Shown: positions 16,701 through 24,902 of the stretch, one piece after another | Layout of the letters: each line of letters opens with the position of its first letter | Position numbering within the stretch: the stretch's first letter is position 1 | Source: Massilia sp. WG5 | Lineage (GTDB): Bacteria > Pseudomonadota > Gammaproteobacteria > Burkholderiales > Burkholderiaceae_D | DNA: 64,000 nt | Direction of reading: 5' to 3' | Assembly (NCBI RefSeq): GCF_001412595.2 | Contig: NZ_CP012640.2 | Coordinates: 682,001-746,000 of the forward strand | Made by a program: the position numbers and the translations under genes | The notes under the pieces: model-generated | Database searches by the model: none | Seen by the model: only the letters and a program-made list of their open reading frames with translations | Told to the model about the DNA's origin: nothing

Positions 16701-18429
16701 TCTCCTCGTCGTAGGTGCAGGTGGCGCCGGCGCAGTCGGTGCGGCCGGCCGCCTTCGGATAGCTGGTCACGGTCGGCACGATGTCGGTGCGCACGAACAC
16801 GGCGGCGCCTGCGCCCAGCGGGGTGGTGGTGGTCGGGACATTATCGTAGACGGCGGTCGCCGGCGCGCTGGTCGCCGTGGTCGAGAAGGAGATGCCGGTA
16901 CCCTTGATCAGCGCGCCCATGGTGACGGCCTTGCCGCCGCTGGTGGCGGTGGTGTCGACCAGGCAGACCACGTTGGCGGTCTGGCCGGCGCAGACCGGGT
17001 TCACGCTGTCGCCGCCGATATAGGCCTTGACCGTGCCGTTGGTGCCGATCGTGCTCGCGATGTCGGCGGCGATGGCCGTGCCGTCGTCGTTCTTCGAAAA
17101 CGAGATGCTGGTCGAGATCAGCGTGGTCGAGCCCAGCTTGGTGCCCGACGCCAGCGACTCGTTCCTGCCCGCCTTGCCCGACACCGTGATCAGCGCGGTC
17201 GGCTGGGTCGCCGGAATCGCCACCGCCGACGGCGAACTCACGCTCAGGCCCCAGCCGGAGCGGCTGCCGTCCGCCACCACCGCGCAGGCGCCGATCGACT
17301 TGCTGACGCCGGCCGCGCAGTCGACCGGCACCACCGCGACGACGTTGTCGGCGCCCAGGTTGATGCCGTAGTTGCCGCACGCCGGCGCCGCGCCCGAGGG
17401 CGACGACGTGCGCACGCAGGCCACGTACTGGTAGCTCAGGCCGGTCTTGGCGTTGATCGAGGCGGCCAGCGCGGTCGCCATGGCCTGCTGCTTGGCGGCG
17501 CTGTTGGTGCCGGTAGATACGCTGACCGGGCCGTTCGTGATCACCACGCTGCCGCCCGGCTGCGCTACCGACACGCTGGCGATGCTCACCGTGCCCGAGG
17601 TGGCCGAGGCGTTGATGGTGATGGTGCCGTAGGCCGCCACGCCGCCCCCGTTCGGGCTCGAGAAGCGCGGATATTTGAAGCTGCCGACGTACTTTGCCTG
17701 GCAGTTGGTCAGCGAGGTGCTGTCGCACCAGCGCACCTTGGCCGCATTCGGATAGCCGGCCGGGGCCGACGCGCCCACCGCCGTGGTCTGGCAGGTGGTC
17801 AGGGTGGCGTCGGTGCAGTACTCGGCGACGTTGATGGTGTAGTAGTAGGGATTCGAGTTGACCACCTGCGCGTTGTAGCGCGCGTCGTTCGGGTAGGTGT
17901 AGGTGGCGGTGTTGTAGACGCAGTTGGCGTTGTTCGAATCGCACCAGCGCAGGTCGGGGAAGGCGGTCGCCAGGTTCGTGCTTGAAACGCTGTTGTTCAG
18001 CAGGTCCCTGGTGTTGACGCCGAAGCCGTCGGTGGTGACCGAGGTCCAGCCGGTGGTCGCGGCGCGCGTCATCGACGGGTAAGAGCTGCCGTCGGCCTTT
18101 ACCGGGGGCGTGTAGCTGACCTTCGGGTCGTAGTACTGGCGGTTGAAGTCGGCGCTGGCGAACGGCGGCTGGCCGATCGAGCAGCCGCGGGTCCCGCTCG
18201 ACATCAGGGCACGCGAACGGCAGGTGGAGCTGTCGTCGATGTAGTCCGGCGTGAAGGCGCTCGCCATCGAGCCGGAGTTATCGTACAGGAGCATCAGGTT
18301 CGGCTTGACGTTGCCGGTGCCGCTGATGTTCAGCAGCGGCAGCTGTGCGATGCTGGTCACGCCCGCGAAGGCGGCGCCGGCGGTGAGCGCCAGCACCAGG
18401 AGGACCAGGGGGCCTAGGATCTTTTTCAT
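13792..18429 (-). CDS. pilY1: type IV pilus assembly/adhesion protein PilY1
   Basis: 1545-residue secreted PilY1/PilC-type protein. Signal peptide 1-22. An N-terminal vWA-like region starts with LYDNSGSM and has a MIDAS D50-x-S52-x-S54. It contains a long insert with three cysteine loops (Cys163/170, 205/213, 235/243). The C-terminal half is the PilC beta-propeller, with TVFVAANDGMLHAF, GRGYYALDVTDP and YVYGGDNNGKMWRFDY. PilY1 caps the pilus tip with the minor pilins and is linked to adhesion, surface sensing and calcium-dependent retraction control. Last gene of the minor-pilin operon, 12 bases after pilX. Length exceeds the usual 1000-1200, mainly through the N-terminal insert. Confidence 0.94.
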   Translation of the reverse strand: MKKILGPLVLLVLALTAGAAFAGVTSIAQLPLLNISGTGNVKPNLMLLYDNSGSMASAFTPDYIDDSSTCRSRALMSSGTRGCSIGQPPFASADFNRQYYDPKVSYTPPVKADGSSYPSMTRAATTGWTSVTTDGFGVNTRDLLNNSVSSTNLATAFPDLRWCDSNNANCVYNTATYTYPNDARYNAQVVNSNPYYYTINVAEYCTDATLTTCQTTAVGASAPAGYPNAAKVRWCDSTSLTNCQAKYVGSFKYPRFSSPNGGGVAAYGTITINASATSGTVSIASVSVAQPGGSVVITNGPVSVSTGTNSAAKQQAMATALAASINAKTGLSYQYVACVRTSSPSGAAPACGNYGINLGADNVVAVVPVDCAAGVSKSIGACAVVADGSRSGWGLSVSSPSAVAIPATQPTALITVSGKAGRNESLASGTKLGSTTLISTSISFSKNDDGTAIAADIASTIGTNGTVKAYIGGDSVNPVCAGQTANVVCLVDTTATSGGKAVTMGALIKGTGISFSTTATSAPATAVYDNVPTTTTPLGAGAAVFVRTDIVPTVTSYPKAAGRTDCAGATCTYDEEMTNFANWYAYYKTRNQMMKTAVGQAFQPLNSNYNVGIVSLSTAAALGAMTAPRQFTGTDRSNWYDSLYAMNGSQSTPLRQALNAIGKMYANQSPYTTASGKEVVQYPCQQNFTFVTTDGYWNGGAADTVVNNDNTVNTARFCTRGSGCYDPRTQSYNSLADVALYWYNGGSNDALSSLRPSLEDWTKPGLVPAPTGENTRLHMNTYTLGLGVDGIMNYEPKYDTAPVVGGDFYNLITGTATGCPWNNNGAYVWPDPQTGDSSGSAAYQSRVDDLWHAAINGHGKYFSASDPKQVVAGLSSALSNIQVRIGAAAAAATSTPNISQQDNDIFSDTFTTVKWYGELTDKKLDPVTGNVSTSVVWNSSDTVGRKVAAGADTRTIWMLDTSTTRGLKNFTYAAMSAVEKAWFDNKCSALSQCASLSSSDRAIVNSGANIINWLRGQQQYADGTVMRAYARTDHNPTGLDAPIPIVLGDIASSKPAYLREPRKGYSAAGYSDYKTAQAKRAATVFVAANDGMLHAFVAGTGEEMWAYAPRITMKKLYLQASTTYGTNHQFSTDGSPEVADVKIGTDWRTVLVAGLNAGGRGYYALDVTDPANPKALWELCADPAVCSGTSYDGDIGLSFGNPQFGTWKDAAGVEHWVVFLTSGYNNVSGTDGVASGTGKGYLYVVDVGTGVVLDKSSTGEGDATTPSGFAKITAVTANPLTDPKVTYVYGGDNNGKMWRFDYTAGGSPQVLKMADAGTGQPVTSRPEVTLCRVSSTSTDGTATNGGASVVIFGTGRLLDVSDIGNTDVQSVYVLKDSGAGIAATQWRNAQNMSRQVLTKVPGNNSDIYTISGPAIDLGSQAGWYFDLNQNTGERVNLDPKVVFGTLNVVTNLPTSSSACSVGGTSNLYQLDVCTGSQVVIDNDLGEMAGRTLSNNAAAVGFIIVRLPNGTLKLVATTADGGTVSLKLPPSESLDARKAGWRRVRE

Positions 18430-18441
18430 GGCATGTGGGCG

Positions 18442-19047
18442 CTAGGCGCCGATCTGGACAATCATCTGGTTCGTCACGCTGGTCCCGCGTGCGCCGCTGA
18501 TGCGCGCCGTGATCACGTAGTGCAGCATGGGCGAACCCGCATAACTGGGGGCGTCGCTGGCGCCGCTTTCGCCGAACGGCAGGCGGTTGCCGGCAGCGCC
18601 GGTGTTGGCGGCGGTCTGCACGCAGTGGTTCTTCTCGTCGTCGTAGGCGCCTTCCAACGCGCACAGGCGGTGGATCACGTACTCGATGTGGGTGCCGGCG
18701 TCGACGTCGATGGTCTTGCTGCCGGCCCAGAAGCCGCTCTGCTCGCCATCGCGCGGGGTCTGGCTCGTATCCAAGCGCGCCACGTAGCCGTGGTCGGCAT
18801 TCGAGCTGTTCAGCGCGGCCTTGCTGGATGCCGAGGTGCTGCGCAGCCAGGCAAAGGCTTCGTGCAGGCCCTGGTCGGCCTGGCGGCTGAGGGTCGCATC
18901 GTAGGCCAGGTTGCCGGTGGTAAGCGTGGTCGAATGCGTCGCACGCAGCAGGTAGATGCTGCCGACCAGCATGACCGCCAGGATGATCAGCATCACCGGC
19001 AGGGCGACGCCCTGCTCGCGGCGCGGGAAATTCGGGTGGCGGATCAT
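18442..19047 (-). CDS. pilX: minor pilin PilX
   Basis: 201-residue PilX-type protein. A short basic leader (MIRHPNFPRREQG) precedes a hydrophobic N-terminal helix (VALPVMLIILAVMLVGSIYLL). This is the pilin-like N-terminus, although the +5 Glu of classical pilins is not obvious, as in other PilX proteins. The C-terminal body has two Cys (in HRLCALEG and KNHCVQ) that could pair. The ATG overlaps the pilW stop (ATGA), confirming the start at 19047. With PilV, PilW, FimT and PilE-like proteins it would form the pilus tip complex that primes assembly and carries PilY1. Confidence 0.88.
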   Translation of the reverse strand: MIRHPNFPRREQGVALPVMLIILAVMLVGSIYLLRATHSTTLTTGNLAYDATLSRQADQGLHEAFAWLRSTSASSKAALNSSNADHGYVARLDTSQTPRDGEQSGFWAGSKTIDVDAGTHIEYVIHRLCALEGAYDDEKNHCVQTAANTGAAGNRLPFGESGASDAPSYAGSPMLHYVITARISGARGTSVTNQMIVQIGA

Positions 19048-20216
19048 GCGCTCGGCCTCCAGCTCGCATTGCGCAGCGGGACGATGGTTTCGAAAACGCG
19101 GTAGCGGTAGCAGCGCCAGTCGACCGGGTCGCCGGCGACCGCGACCTCGATCGTGACCGGCACCGCGGCGACGCCGGCCGGCGCCTTCATCGCAAAGGCC
19201 ACCGGCTTGGCGCTGGTGGCGCTGCAGGCCGCGCCGGCGCTCGCGCGCTCCGGATTCTTGCTGCGCGCGACCACCGCCAGGCGCACCGCGGCGATGCGCT
19301 GCCAGTCGCCGGCGCTGCCGGCCACGCCGTCGCCGTCGGCGTCGATCATGGTGTTCGACCACTGGCTGGCCTGCATGCCGGCGTCGGGGTTGAAGGCGGT
19401 GCCGGTCCGGGTGTCGAAGCCGTATTGCGCCTTCAGCGAGACGATGTTGTCTGCCACGGCGGAACCGGCCCCGCCGCCGCCGATGTCGGTCGCGCCGAGG
19501 CGCAGGAAGCCGTCCGCAACCGACCAGGTGTGGAAGGACAGCGAGGGACCCGGACCCAGGTTGAACACGCGCGCCGCGTTGGCGCCGAAGCTGGCGCCCA
19601 GGTCGCCCCCGTTGTAGCGGTAGGCCGCGCTCTTCGAGACCACCAGGTAGTGCTGGTCCGGCGGCAGGGCGTTCGGGTCGTCGGACAGCTGCGCCAGAGA
19701 GCAGTCGCCGCCCGCCTGCAGCGGCGCCACCACGATCACGTCGCGCTGCGCGAAACCGTAGGTGTTGCGGTCGATGTAGATGCGGGCGCCGCTGGCGTAG
19801 TCCTGCGTCAGGCTCAAGGTCGCGGTGCCGGACACCGCGGTGCCGGAATAGAAGCTGACACGGTCCGGACCGCTGTCATTGTGTTCGATGACGACCGGCG
19901 CCAGCGGCGTGATGTCGGCGCCGCCGCGCTTGGCCGGGGCCAGCGTGTAGCCGCCGGTGTCGCTGAAGTGCGTATTGCAGCCGGCCAGGATCGGGTCGTT
20001 CAAACCGAAGCCGGCCTGGTTGGCGTCGCCGCTGATCGAGAACAGCGCAAGCATCCCGTTCTGCATCGAGTCCGAGCCGCCCATCGCCGACTGGCGGTTC
20101 TGTTCCGAGCCGCTGAGCAGGCGCATGGCGAACAGCAGCGCCAGCATGCCGATCACGACGCTGATCATGAGTTCGACGAGCGAAAAGCCGCCGCTGGCGT
20201 GAAGTCTGGCTTTCAT
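19044..20216 (-). CDS. pilW: minor pilin PilW
   Basis: 390 residues. Class III leader MKARLHASGG then FSLVELMISVVIGMLALLFAMRLL, with the prepilin peptidase site after Gly10, Phe at +1 and Glu at +5. The C-terminal domain is large and beta-rich (about 120-390), typical of PilW, with GGAGSAVADNIVSLKAQYGFDT near the end. The start was chosen at 20216 because it gives the short leader; the frame is open further upstream. It overlaps pilV and pilX at both ends by ATGA-type junctions. Confidence 0.9.
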   Translation of the reverse strand: MKARLHASGGFSLVELMISVVIGMLALLFAMRLLSGSEQNRQSAMGGSDSMQNGMLALFSISGDANQAGFGLNDPILAGCNTHFSDTGGYTLAPAKRGGADITPLAPVVIEHNDSGPDRVSFYSGTAVSGTATLSLTQDYASGARIYIDRNTYGFAQRDVIVVAPLQAGGDCSLAQLSDDPNALPPDQHYLVVSKSAAYRYNGGDLGASFGANAARVFNLGPGPSLSFHTWSVADGFLRLGATDIGGGGAGSAVADNIVSLKAQYGFDTRTGTAFNPDAGMQASQWSNTMIDADGDGVAGSAGDWQRIAAVRLAVVARSKNPERASAGAACSATSAKPVAFAMKAPAGVAAVPVTIEVAVAGDPVDWRCYRYRVFETIVPLRNASWRPSA

Positions 20217-20644
20217 GTGGCGGGTGCGATATAGGAAGTGACCGTATGCTGGTTGGCGGTGGCGCCGGCCTGGCGCGTCCACTGGATCGTCACCGTCACC
20301 TGCCCCAGCGTGGTTCCGCTCGCGGGCACGACGGCGACCGTGATACCGGCGTTCGGGATGTGGCTGCGGGTTTCGTCGTACCAGGGCTTCAGGGTGGCGC
20401 TCGGCGTGCCTTTGGCGGCCAGCGCGTAGGCCGCCATGTTGGCCTGGTCGGTGGTCATCACGCCGATCAGCTTTTCGGCGGCGATGGTGGCCTCGGCGCG
20501 CATGCCGGTATCGGCCAGCGCCGCGTAGGACCGCCCCTGCAGGCCGATGGTGCCGAGCAGGCCGATCCCCAGCAGCACGATGGCGACCAGGACCTCGATC
20601 AAGGCGATGCCGGATTCCCGGCGCGGACGGCGTGCGATCATCAT
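20213..20644 (-). CDS. pilV: minor pilin PilV
   Basis: 143 residues. Leader MMIARRPRRESG followed by IALIEVLVAIVLLGIGLLGTIGLQ, the classic type IV prepilin pattern with Glu at +5. The remainder (RSYAALADTGMRAEATIAAEKL) matches PilV. Two ATG codons stand in tandem at 20644 and 20641; the first overlaps the fimT stop. Processed by PilD and acts as a tip/priming minor pilin; those enzymes are not in this window. Confidence 0.88.
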   Translation of the reverse strand: MMIARRPRRESGIALIEVLVAIVLLGIGLLGTIGLQGRSYAALADTGMRAEATIAAEKLIGVMTTDQANMAAYALAAKGTPSATLKPWYDETRSHIPNAGITVAVVPASGTTLGQVTVTIQWTRQAGATANQHTVTSYIAPAT

Positions 20645-21282
20645 GGCGGCGGGCACCCGCGCGAATCGTGGGCGGCCACACCCGGATCGCAGATGCTGGC
20701 GGTGCCGGCCAGGGTCAGCACCACGGCCAGCGGCTTGAACGTGCCGCTGCGGCCCGGCGCCGGCGTCAGGTCGATGCGGGTAACGCGGGACGCGACGCTG
20801 CCGTCGACCCAGCCGAGCGGCGTGAAGTACACGGACTGGGCGCCGGACGGGCTGAGCGCGAGCATCATGGCGCTCGCGGCCGGCAAGCTGTCGCTGCTCC
20901 GCGCCACCGAGCGGAAACCGTGTGTCTGGTCCGGATCGCCTTCGGCCGCCGCAGCGGCGGTCGACCAGCTGCCGCTGTCCGCGTTGCAGGGCGTGGACAG
21001 GGTCGGGAAGCAGATGTCGACCTGCCAGTCCTGCTGGCCGCTGACGCTGTTGTCGCTGAGGACCAGGCGGCTGGCGCTGTTGTGGGCGACGGCCTGGGCG
21101 CGCGCGAGCTGGAAGCCTTCCTTGTAAAACGCGGCCGCGGCGGCGGCCTTGCGCGCTTGCAGCCAGCCCGACAGGTTCGGGATGCCGACCGCCAGCAGCA
21201 CCGCCATCGCGGCCAGCGCAACCACCGCTTCGATCAATGTGAAACCGCCTGCCGCGCGGCTGATGGGCCTTATTGCACGCAC
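20641..21282 (-). CDS. fimT: GspH/FimT-family pseudopilin
   Basis: 213 residues with GTG start. Leader MRAIRPISRAAGG then FTLIEAVVALAAMAVLLAVGIPNL, a clean prepilin peptidase site (G/FTLIE). The GspH-type C-terminal domain contains KEGFQLARAQAVAHNSASRLVLS, a hallmark of FimT/FimU minor pilins. FimU/FimT is part of the pilus-priming tip complex and in some species binds DNA for uptake (family knowledge). Its start overlaps the end of the upstream pilE-like gene, and its stop overlaps pilV. Confidence 0.87.
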   Translation of the reverse strand: MRAIRPISRAAGGFTLIEAVVALAAMAVLLAVGIPNLSGWLQARKAAAAAAFYKEGFQLARAQAVAHNSASRLVLSDNSVSGQQDWQVDICFPTLSTPCNADSGSWSTAAAAAEGDPDQTHGFRSVARSSDSLPAASAMMLALSPSGAQSVYFTPLGWVDGSVASRVTRIDLTPAPGRSGTFKPLAVVLTLAGTASICDPGVAAHDSRGCPPP

Positions 21283-21686
21283 TTTCCGCCCTTGCGGTCA
21301 ACCCAGCAGCTGCTGCTGCCGGTCCAGCCGGACGGGACGCCGGTGGTGGCGCGGCTGCCGTTCTGGTCGATGGTAAACACGAACTGGCCGGCCATGCCCT
21401 TGCCGGTCGCGGTGAGCTTGAAGCTGGAGTCCGAAGTATCGGCGCTCAGCGCATAGTCGAAATAGTCGCTCGACGCCGGCACCGGCAGGCCCACATAGGT
21501 GCGGTTGTTGGACCAGTATTCCTCGGCTTTCGGCTGGATCGCGCTCAGGGTCGTGAACGCTTCGGTGAGGCGTCCGCGCAGCACGTAGCTGCCGTAGGCC
21601 GGAATTGCGACGGCGCTCAGAATGCCGATCAGTGCGAGCGCAATCAGGATCTCGATCAATGTAAAACCTGCCTCACGACGTCCCAT
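21270..21686 (-). CDS. pilE: type IV pilin PilE-like, first gene of the minor-pilin operon
   Basis: 138 residues. Short leader MGRREAG then FTLIEILIALALIGILSAVAIPAYGSYVLRGRLTEAF, a textbook pilin N-terminal helix. The C-terminal pair of Cys (SSSCWVDRKGGKCVQ) forms the D-region loop. The start at 21686 has a GAGGAA ribosome binding site; an in-frame ATG 18 bases upstream would give an unusually long leader. It heads the operon pilE-fimT-pilV-pilW-pilX-pilY1, so it is more likely the PilE-type minor pilin than the major subunit; the sequence alone cannot decide. Confidence 0.87.
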   Translation of the reverse strand: MGRREAGFTLIEILIALALIGILSAVAIPAYGSYVLRGRLTEAFTTLSAIQPKAEEYWSNNRTYVGLPVPASSDYFDYALSADTSDSSFKLTATGKGMAGQFVFTIDQNGSRATTGVPSGWTGSSSCWVDRKGGKCVQ

Positions 21687-21840
21687 CACACTGTTTCCTC
21701 GCATGTATCCAGCTTCCAGCAAAAAGATTTCCGTACGTCAATAATAATGCAAAACATGGAAATTTGGTCGCTGGAAGTGCTGCATCTGCGAAGTTTGTTG
21801 CGCAAAGACGCCGTCATGACATGGTTTATTTGCCAACTCA

Positions 21841-21869
21841 GTGAGCAAACCAGCAATCTAATTGCTCAC
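21841..21869. repeat. nested inverted repeats at the 3' end of the GNAT gene
   Basis: GTGAGCAA (21841-21848) pairs with TTGCTCAC (21862-21869). An alternative inner hairpin AGCAAT-CTA-ATTGCT (21852-21866) uses the same right arm, so the two folds exclude each other. The stop codon of the GNAT gene lies inside the right arm. No T tract follows, so termination is uncertain; it could also be a dyad operator upstream of the pilin operon. Confidence 0.45.
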
Positions 21870-22357
21870 GCGTCAAGACATCGCCGCATATAGACGGCGC
21901 CGGCAGGGTAAGTCGCCAGGGCGGCGGCGCCCTGCCCCGCCGCGGCCACGCCGAAGCCGAGGTTTTCCCAGAAGCGGCGCGCATCGAGCACCGCGACCAG
22001 CGCACCGTGAACCAGTCCGTGCGCGCGGGCAGCCCCGAACAGGGCATCGGCCAGGCGCCGTCCGAGTCCCTGTCCATGCGCACGCGGATGCACGGCCAGG
22101 TCGTGGACGTACAGGGTGTCGCCATCCGGCGCGGGCGCGAAGCCGGCGTTCAGCGGCGTGACCCGGCCCAGCCTGGAAGGATAGGCGAACACATAGGCGC
22201 AGACGCCTTCTCCGTCGCAGGCGACGAGGGTGGTGGCGGACGCGCTGCGCAGGCGGGCCAGCACGACCTCGGCCGGCTCCTGCATGGATGGCGGATAGCA
22301 GGCCGCCTGCACGGCCAGCACGGCGTCCAGGTCCTGCTCCTGCATCGGGCGCGGCAT
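21866..22357 (-). CDS. GNAT-family N-acetyltransferase
   Basis: 163 residues with the GNAT fold. Motif A is clear: LYVHDLAVHPRAHGQGLGRRLADALF, where the (R/Q)xxGxG/A pyrophosphate loop is AHGQGLG. Motif B contains DARRFWENLGF, and the end VYMRRCLDA is typical. Met at 22357 is preferred over an ATG eight codons earlier because AAGGAC stands at the right distance. A stand-alone gene between the pilin operon and the mannosidases. Substrate unknown; amino-group acetylation of a small molecule or protein is the family role. Confidence 0.87.
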   Translation of the reverse strand: MPRPMQEQDLDAVLAVQAACYPPSMQEPAEVVLARLRSASATTLVACDGEGVCAYVFAYPSRLGRVTPLNAGFAPAPDGDTLYVHDLAVHPRAHGQGLGRRLADALFGAARAHGLVHGALVAVLDARRFWENLGFGVAAAGQGAAALATYPAGAVYMRRCLDA

Positions 22358-22530
22358 GAGGTGATGTCCTTGGTTCGGCATGGGGCGGCATTATGCCCGA
22401 TCCGGACGAGCCTTTCCCATGCTCCTGCCCTTGTTTAGTAAACCTTGGAAACTTCAGCGCGCATGCATCGTGCCTATTGCTGCGGAATAATTTTCACGCT
22501 ATGTTTCCTAAATTGCACTGAGGAGACACT

Positions 22531-24876
22531 ATGGGCAAGCGCATCTCACTTACCGCCATGTCGCTGGCGGCCGGCCTGCTGTGCGCCGGCCTGGCCGGGG
22601 CCGCCCCCGGGCCGGCCGGCAGCCGCGTGGCCGAGGTCAACGTCTTCGTCGGCACCGGCGGCGACGGCCACACCTTCCCGGGGGCGACGCGTCCCTTCGG
22701 CATGATCCAGCTCAGCCCGGACACCCAGGTCCGCCATTTCCGCCAGAGCTATCCCTGGGCCGCCGGCTACCGCTACGAAGACGATTCCATCCTCGGCTTC
22801 TCGCACACGCACTTCTCCGGCGCCGGCCACTCGGACCTGGGCGATGTCCTCCTCATGCCCACCAGCGGCGAACTGAAACTGGAGCCGGGCTACCCCGAGC
22901 GCCCCTTCAGCGGCTACCGTTCGCGCTTCTCGCACAAGGACGAACATGCGGAACCCGGCTACTACGCCGTCAAGCTGCTCGACAACGAGGTCGAGGTCGA
23001 ACTGACCGCCAGCGAACGCGTGGGCCTGCACCGCTACCGCTTCAAGCCGGGTGCCGAAGCGCGCGTGGTGCTCGACCTGCGCAGCAGCATCTACGACTGG
23101 GCCGGCAAGAACCTGTGGTCGCGCCTGCGCCTGCGCCTGCGCGGCCACGACACCCTCACCGGCATGCGCGAGACGCGCGGCTGGGCGCCCGGCCGCCAGC
23201 TCTATTTCGCCATCCGCTTTTCCCGTCCGCTGCAGGCGCACCAGTTGCTGAACCGCGAGGAAGGCGTCGAATACAAGGGCTTCGCCTCGCCCGGCAAGAA
23301 CCCGTCCGAGAAGGTGCTGGTGGAGGGCAAGGCGCTCGAAGCGGCGCTCGACTTCGGCAAGCTCGGCGACACTCCGCTGCTGGTGAAGGTCGCCGTATCG
23401 GCGGTCAGCGAAGACGGCGCCCTGGCCAACCTCGACGAGATGCCGGGCTGGGACTTCGACCAGGAGCGCAGCAAGGCCAGCGCCGCCTGGGAGCAGGCGC
23501 TGGGCGCGGTCGACATCGAGGCGCCGCAGCCGATGAAGCGCATGGTCTACACCAGCCTGTACCACAGCCTGCTGGCGCCCAGCCTGTTCATGGACCGCGA
23601 CGGCCGATACCGCGGCCCCGACAATCAGGTGCACCAGGCCGACGGCTTCCGCTTCCACTCGACCTTCTCGCTGTGGGACACCTACCGCGCCCTGCATCCG
23701 CTGCTGACCCTGATCCAGCCGGAGCAGCGCAACGCCGACTTCGTGCGCTCGCTGATCGCCTCGCAGCAGGCCAGCCCCTACGGCATCCTGCCGGTCTGGC
23801 AGTTTGCCGGCCTGGAGACCTGGTGCATGATCGGCTACCACGCGGTGCCGGTGATCGCCGACGCCTACATGAAGGGCATCCGCGGCTTCGACCCCGAGCA
23901 GGCGCTGCGCGCCATGACCGCCAGCGCCGAGTACGGCCCCTACGGCGGCCTGCAATACTATATGCAGTACGGTTACGTGCCGATCGACCTGGAGCCGGAA
24001 GCCGCCTCCAAGACCGTGGAGTACGCCTTCGACGACTGGACCATCGCGCGCATGGCCGAGAAGATGGGCAAGCAGGACGTCGCCGCGCGCTACTACAAGC
24101 GGGCGCAGAACTGGCGCCATGTATTCGACCCGAAGACCGGCTTCGTCCGCGCACGCAAGTCGACCGGCGAATTCCGCACGCCCTTCGATCCGGTGCAGTC
24201 GAACTTCGGCAGCGACTATACCGAGGGCAGCGCCTGGCAGTATTCCTGGTATATGCCGCACGATAACGCCGGCCTGGTGAAGTTCCTGGGCGGCGACGCC
24301 GGCCTGCAGGCGAAGATCGACCAGGTGTTCGACGCCAGGATCGACGCCAACGTCTACGCCCACATGGAAGACATCTCCGGCCTGATCGGCCACTACGCAC
24401 ACGGCAACGAGCCCTCGCACCACGTGGCCTACCTGTACAACTACGCCGGCGCGCCATGGAAGACCCAGGGCCGGCTGGCCCAGATCGTCGCCAGCCAGTA
24501 CAAGGATGCGCCGGACGGCCTGGCCGGCAACGACGACCTCGGCCAGACCTCGGCCTGGCTGGCGTTCACCGCGATGGGCTTCTATCCGGTGGCGCCGGCC
24601 AGCAACGAGTATGTGATCGGCCGGCCCTTCGTCGAGCGCGCCACGCTGAACCTGCCGAACGGCAAGCGCTTCACGGTCCTGGCCAGGAACCTGTCGGCGG
24701 CCAATCCTTACGTCGGCAGCGTGAGCCTGAACGGCCAGGCGCTGGCGCGCAGCTACCTGCGCCACGAAGAGATCCTGGCCGGCGGTGAACTGGTGTTCAC
24801 CATGCAGGCGACCCCGAACACGGCCTGGGGCAAGGACAAGCGCGCCCGCCCCTACACCCAGACCGCCTACCAATGA
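22531..24876 (+). CDS. GH92 family exo-alpha-mannosidase (first copy)
   Basis: 781 residues, exported (signal peptide to about residue 25, GLAGAA). GH92 hallmarks in order: VNVFVGTGGDGHTFPGATR and PFGMIQLSPDT at the start, GFSHTHFSGAGHSDLGD near residue 90, an (alpha/alpha)6 core, then HYAHGNEPSHHVAYLYNYAG and GNDDLGQTSAW near the end. GH92 enzymes are calcium-dependent inverting alpha-mannosidases that trim mannose from N-glycans or yeast mannan. Ribosome binding site GAGGAGA before the ATG. The second GH92 gene starts 26 bases after the stop, so they are co-transcribed. No SusCD or mannose-catabolism genes are nearby. Confidence 0.94.
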   Translation: MGKRISLTAMSLAAGLLCAGLAGAAPGPAGSRVAEVNVFVGTGGDGHTFPGATRPFGMIQLSPDTQVRHFRQSYPWAAGYRYEDDSILGFSHTHFSGAGHSDLGDVLLMPTSGELKLEPGYPERPFSGYRSRFSHKDEHAEPGYYAVKLLDNEVEVELTASERVGLHRYRFKPGAEARVVLDLRSSIYDWAGKNLWSRLRLRLRGHDTLTGMRETRGWAPGRQLYFAIRFSRPLQAHQLLNREEGVEYKGFASPGKNPSEKVLVEGKALEAALDFGKLGDTPLLVKVAVSAVSEDGALANLDEMPGWDFDQERSKASAAWEQALGAVDIEAPQPMKRMVYTSLYHSLLAPSLFMDRDGRYRGPDNQVHQADGFRFHSTFSLWDTYRALHPLLTLIQPEQRNADFVRSLIASQQASPYGILPVWQFAGLETWCMIGYHAVPVIADAYMKGIRGFDPEQALRAMTASAEYGPYGGLQYYMQYGYVPIDLEPEAASKTVEYAFDDWTIARMAEKMGKQDVAARYYKRAQNWRHVFDPKTGFVRARKSTGEFRTPFDPVQSNFGSDYTEGSAWQYSWYMPHDNAGLVKFLGGDAGLQAKIDQVFDARIDANVYAHMEDISGLIGHYAHGNEPSHHVAYLYNYAGAPWKTQGRLAQIVASQYKDAPDGLAGNDDLGQTSAWLAFTAMGFYPVAPASNEYVIGRPFVERATLNLPNGKRFTVLARNLSAANPYVGSVSLNGQALARSYLRHEEILAGGELVFTMQATPNTAWGKDKRARPYTQTAYQ

Positions 24877-24902
24877 CAAGTACAAGAAAACAAGGAGAAC
24901 GC

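Noticed and set aside
14785..17985. A plus-strand frame of over 1000 codons opposite pilY1
   Set aside because: Composition is low-complexity Val/Ala/Arg/Gly antisense of PilY1, with no start signal or domain. A coding claim is not supportable.
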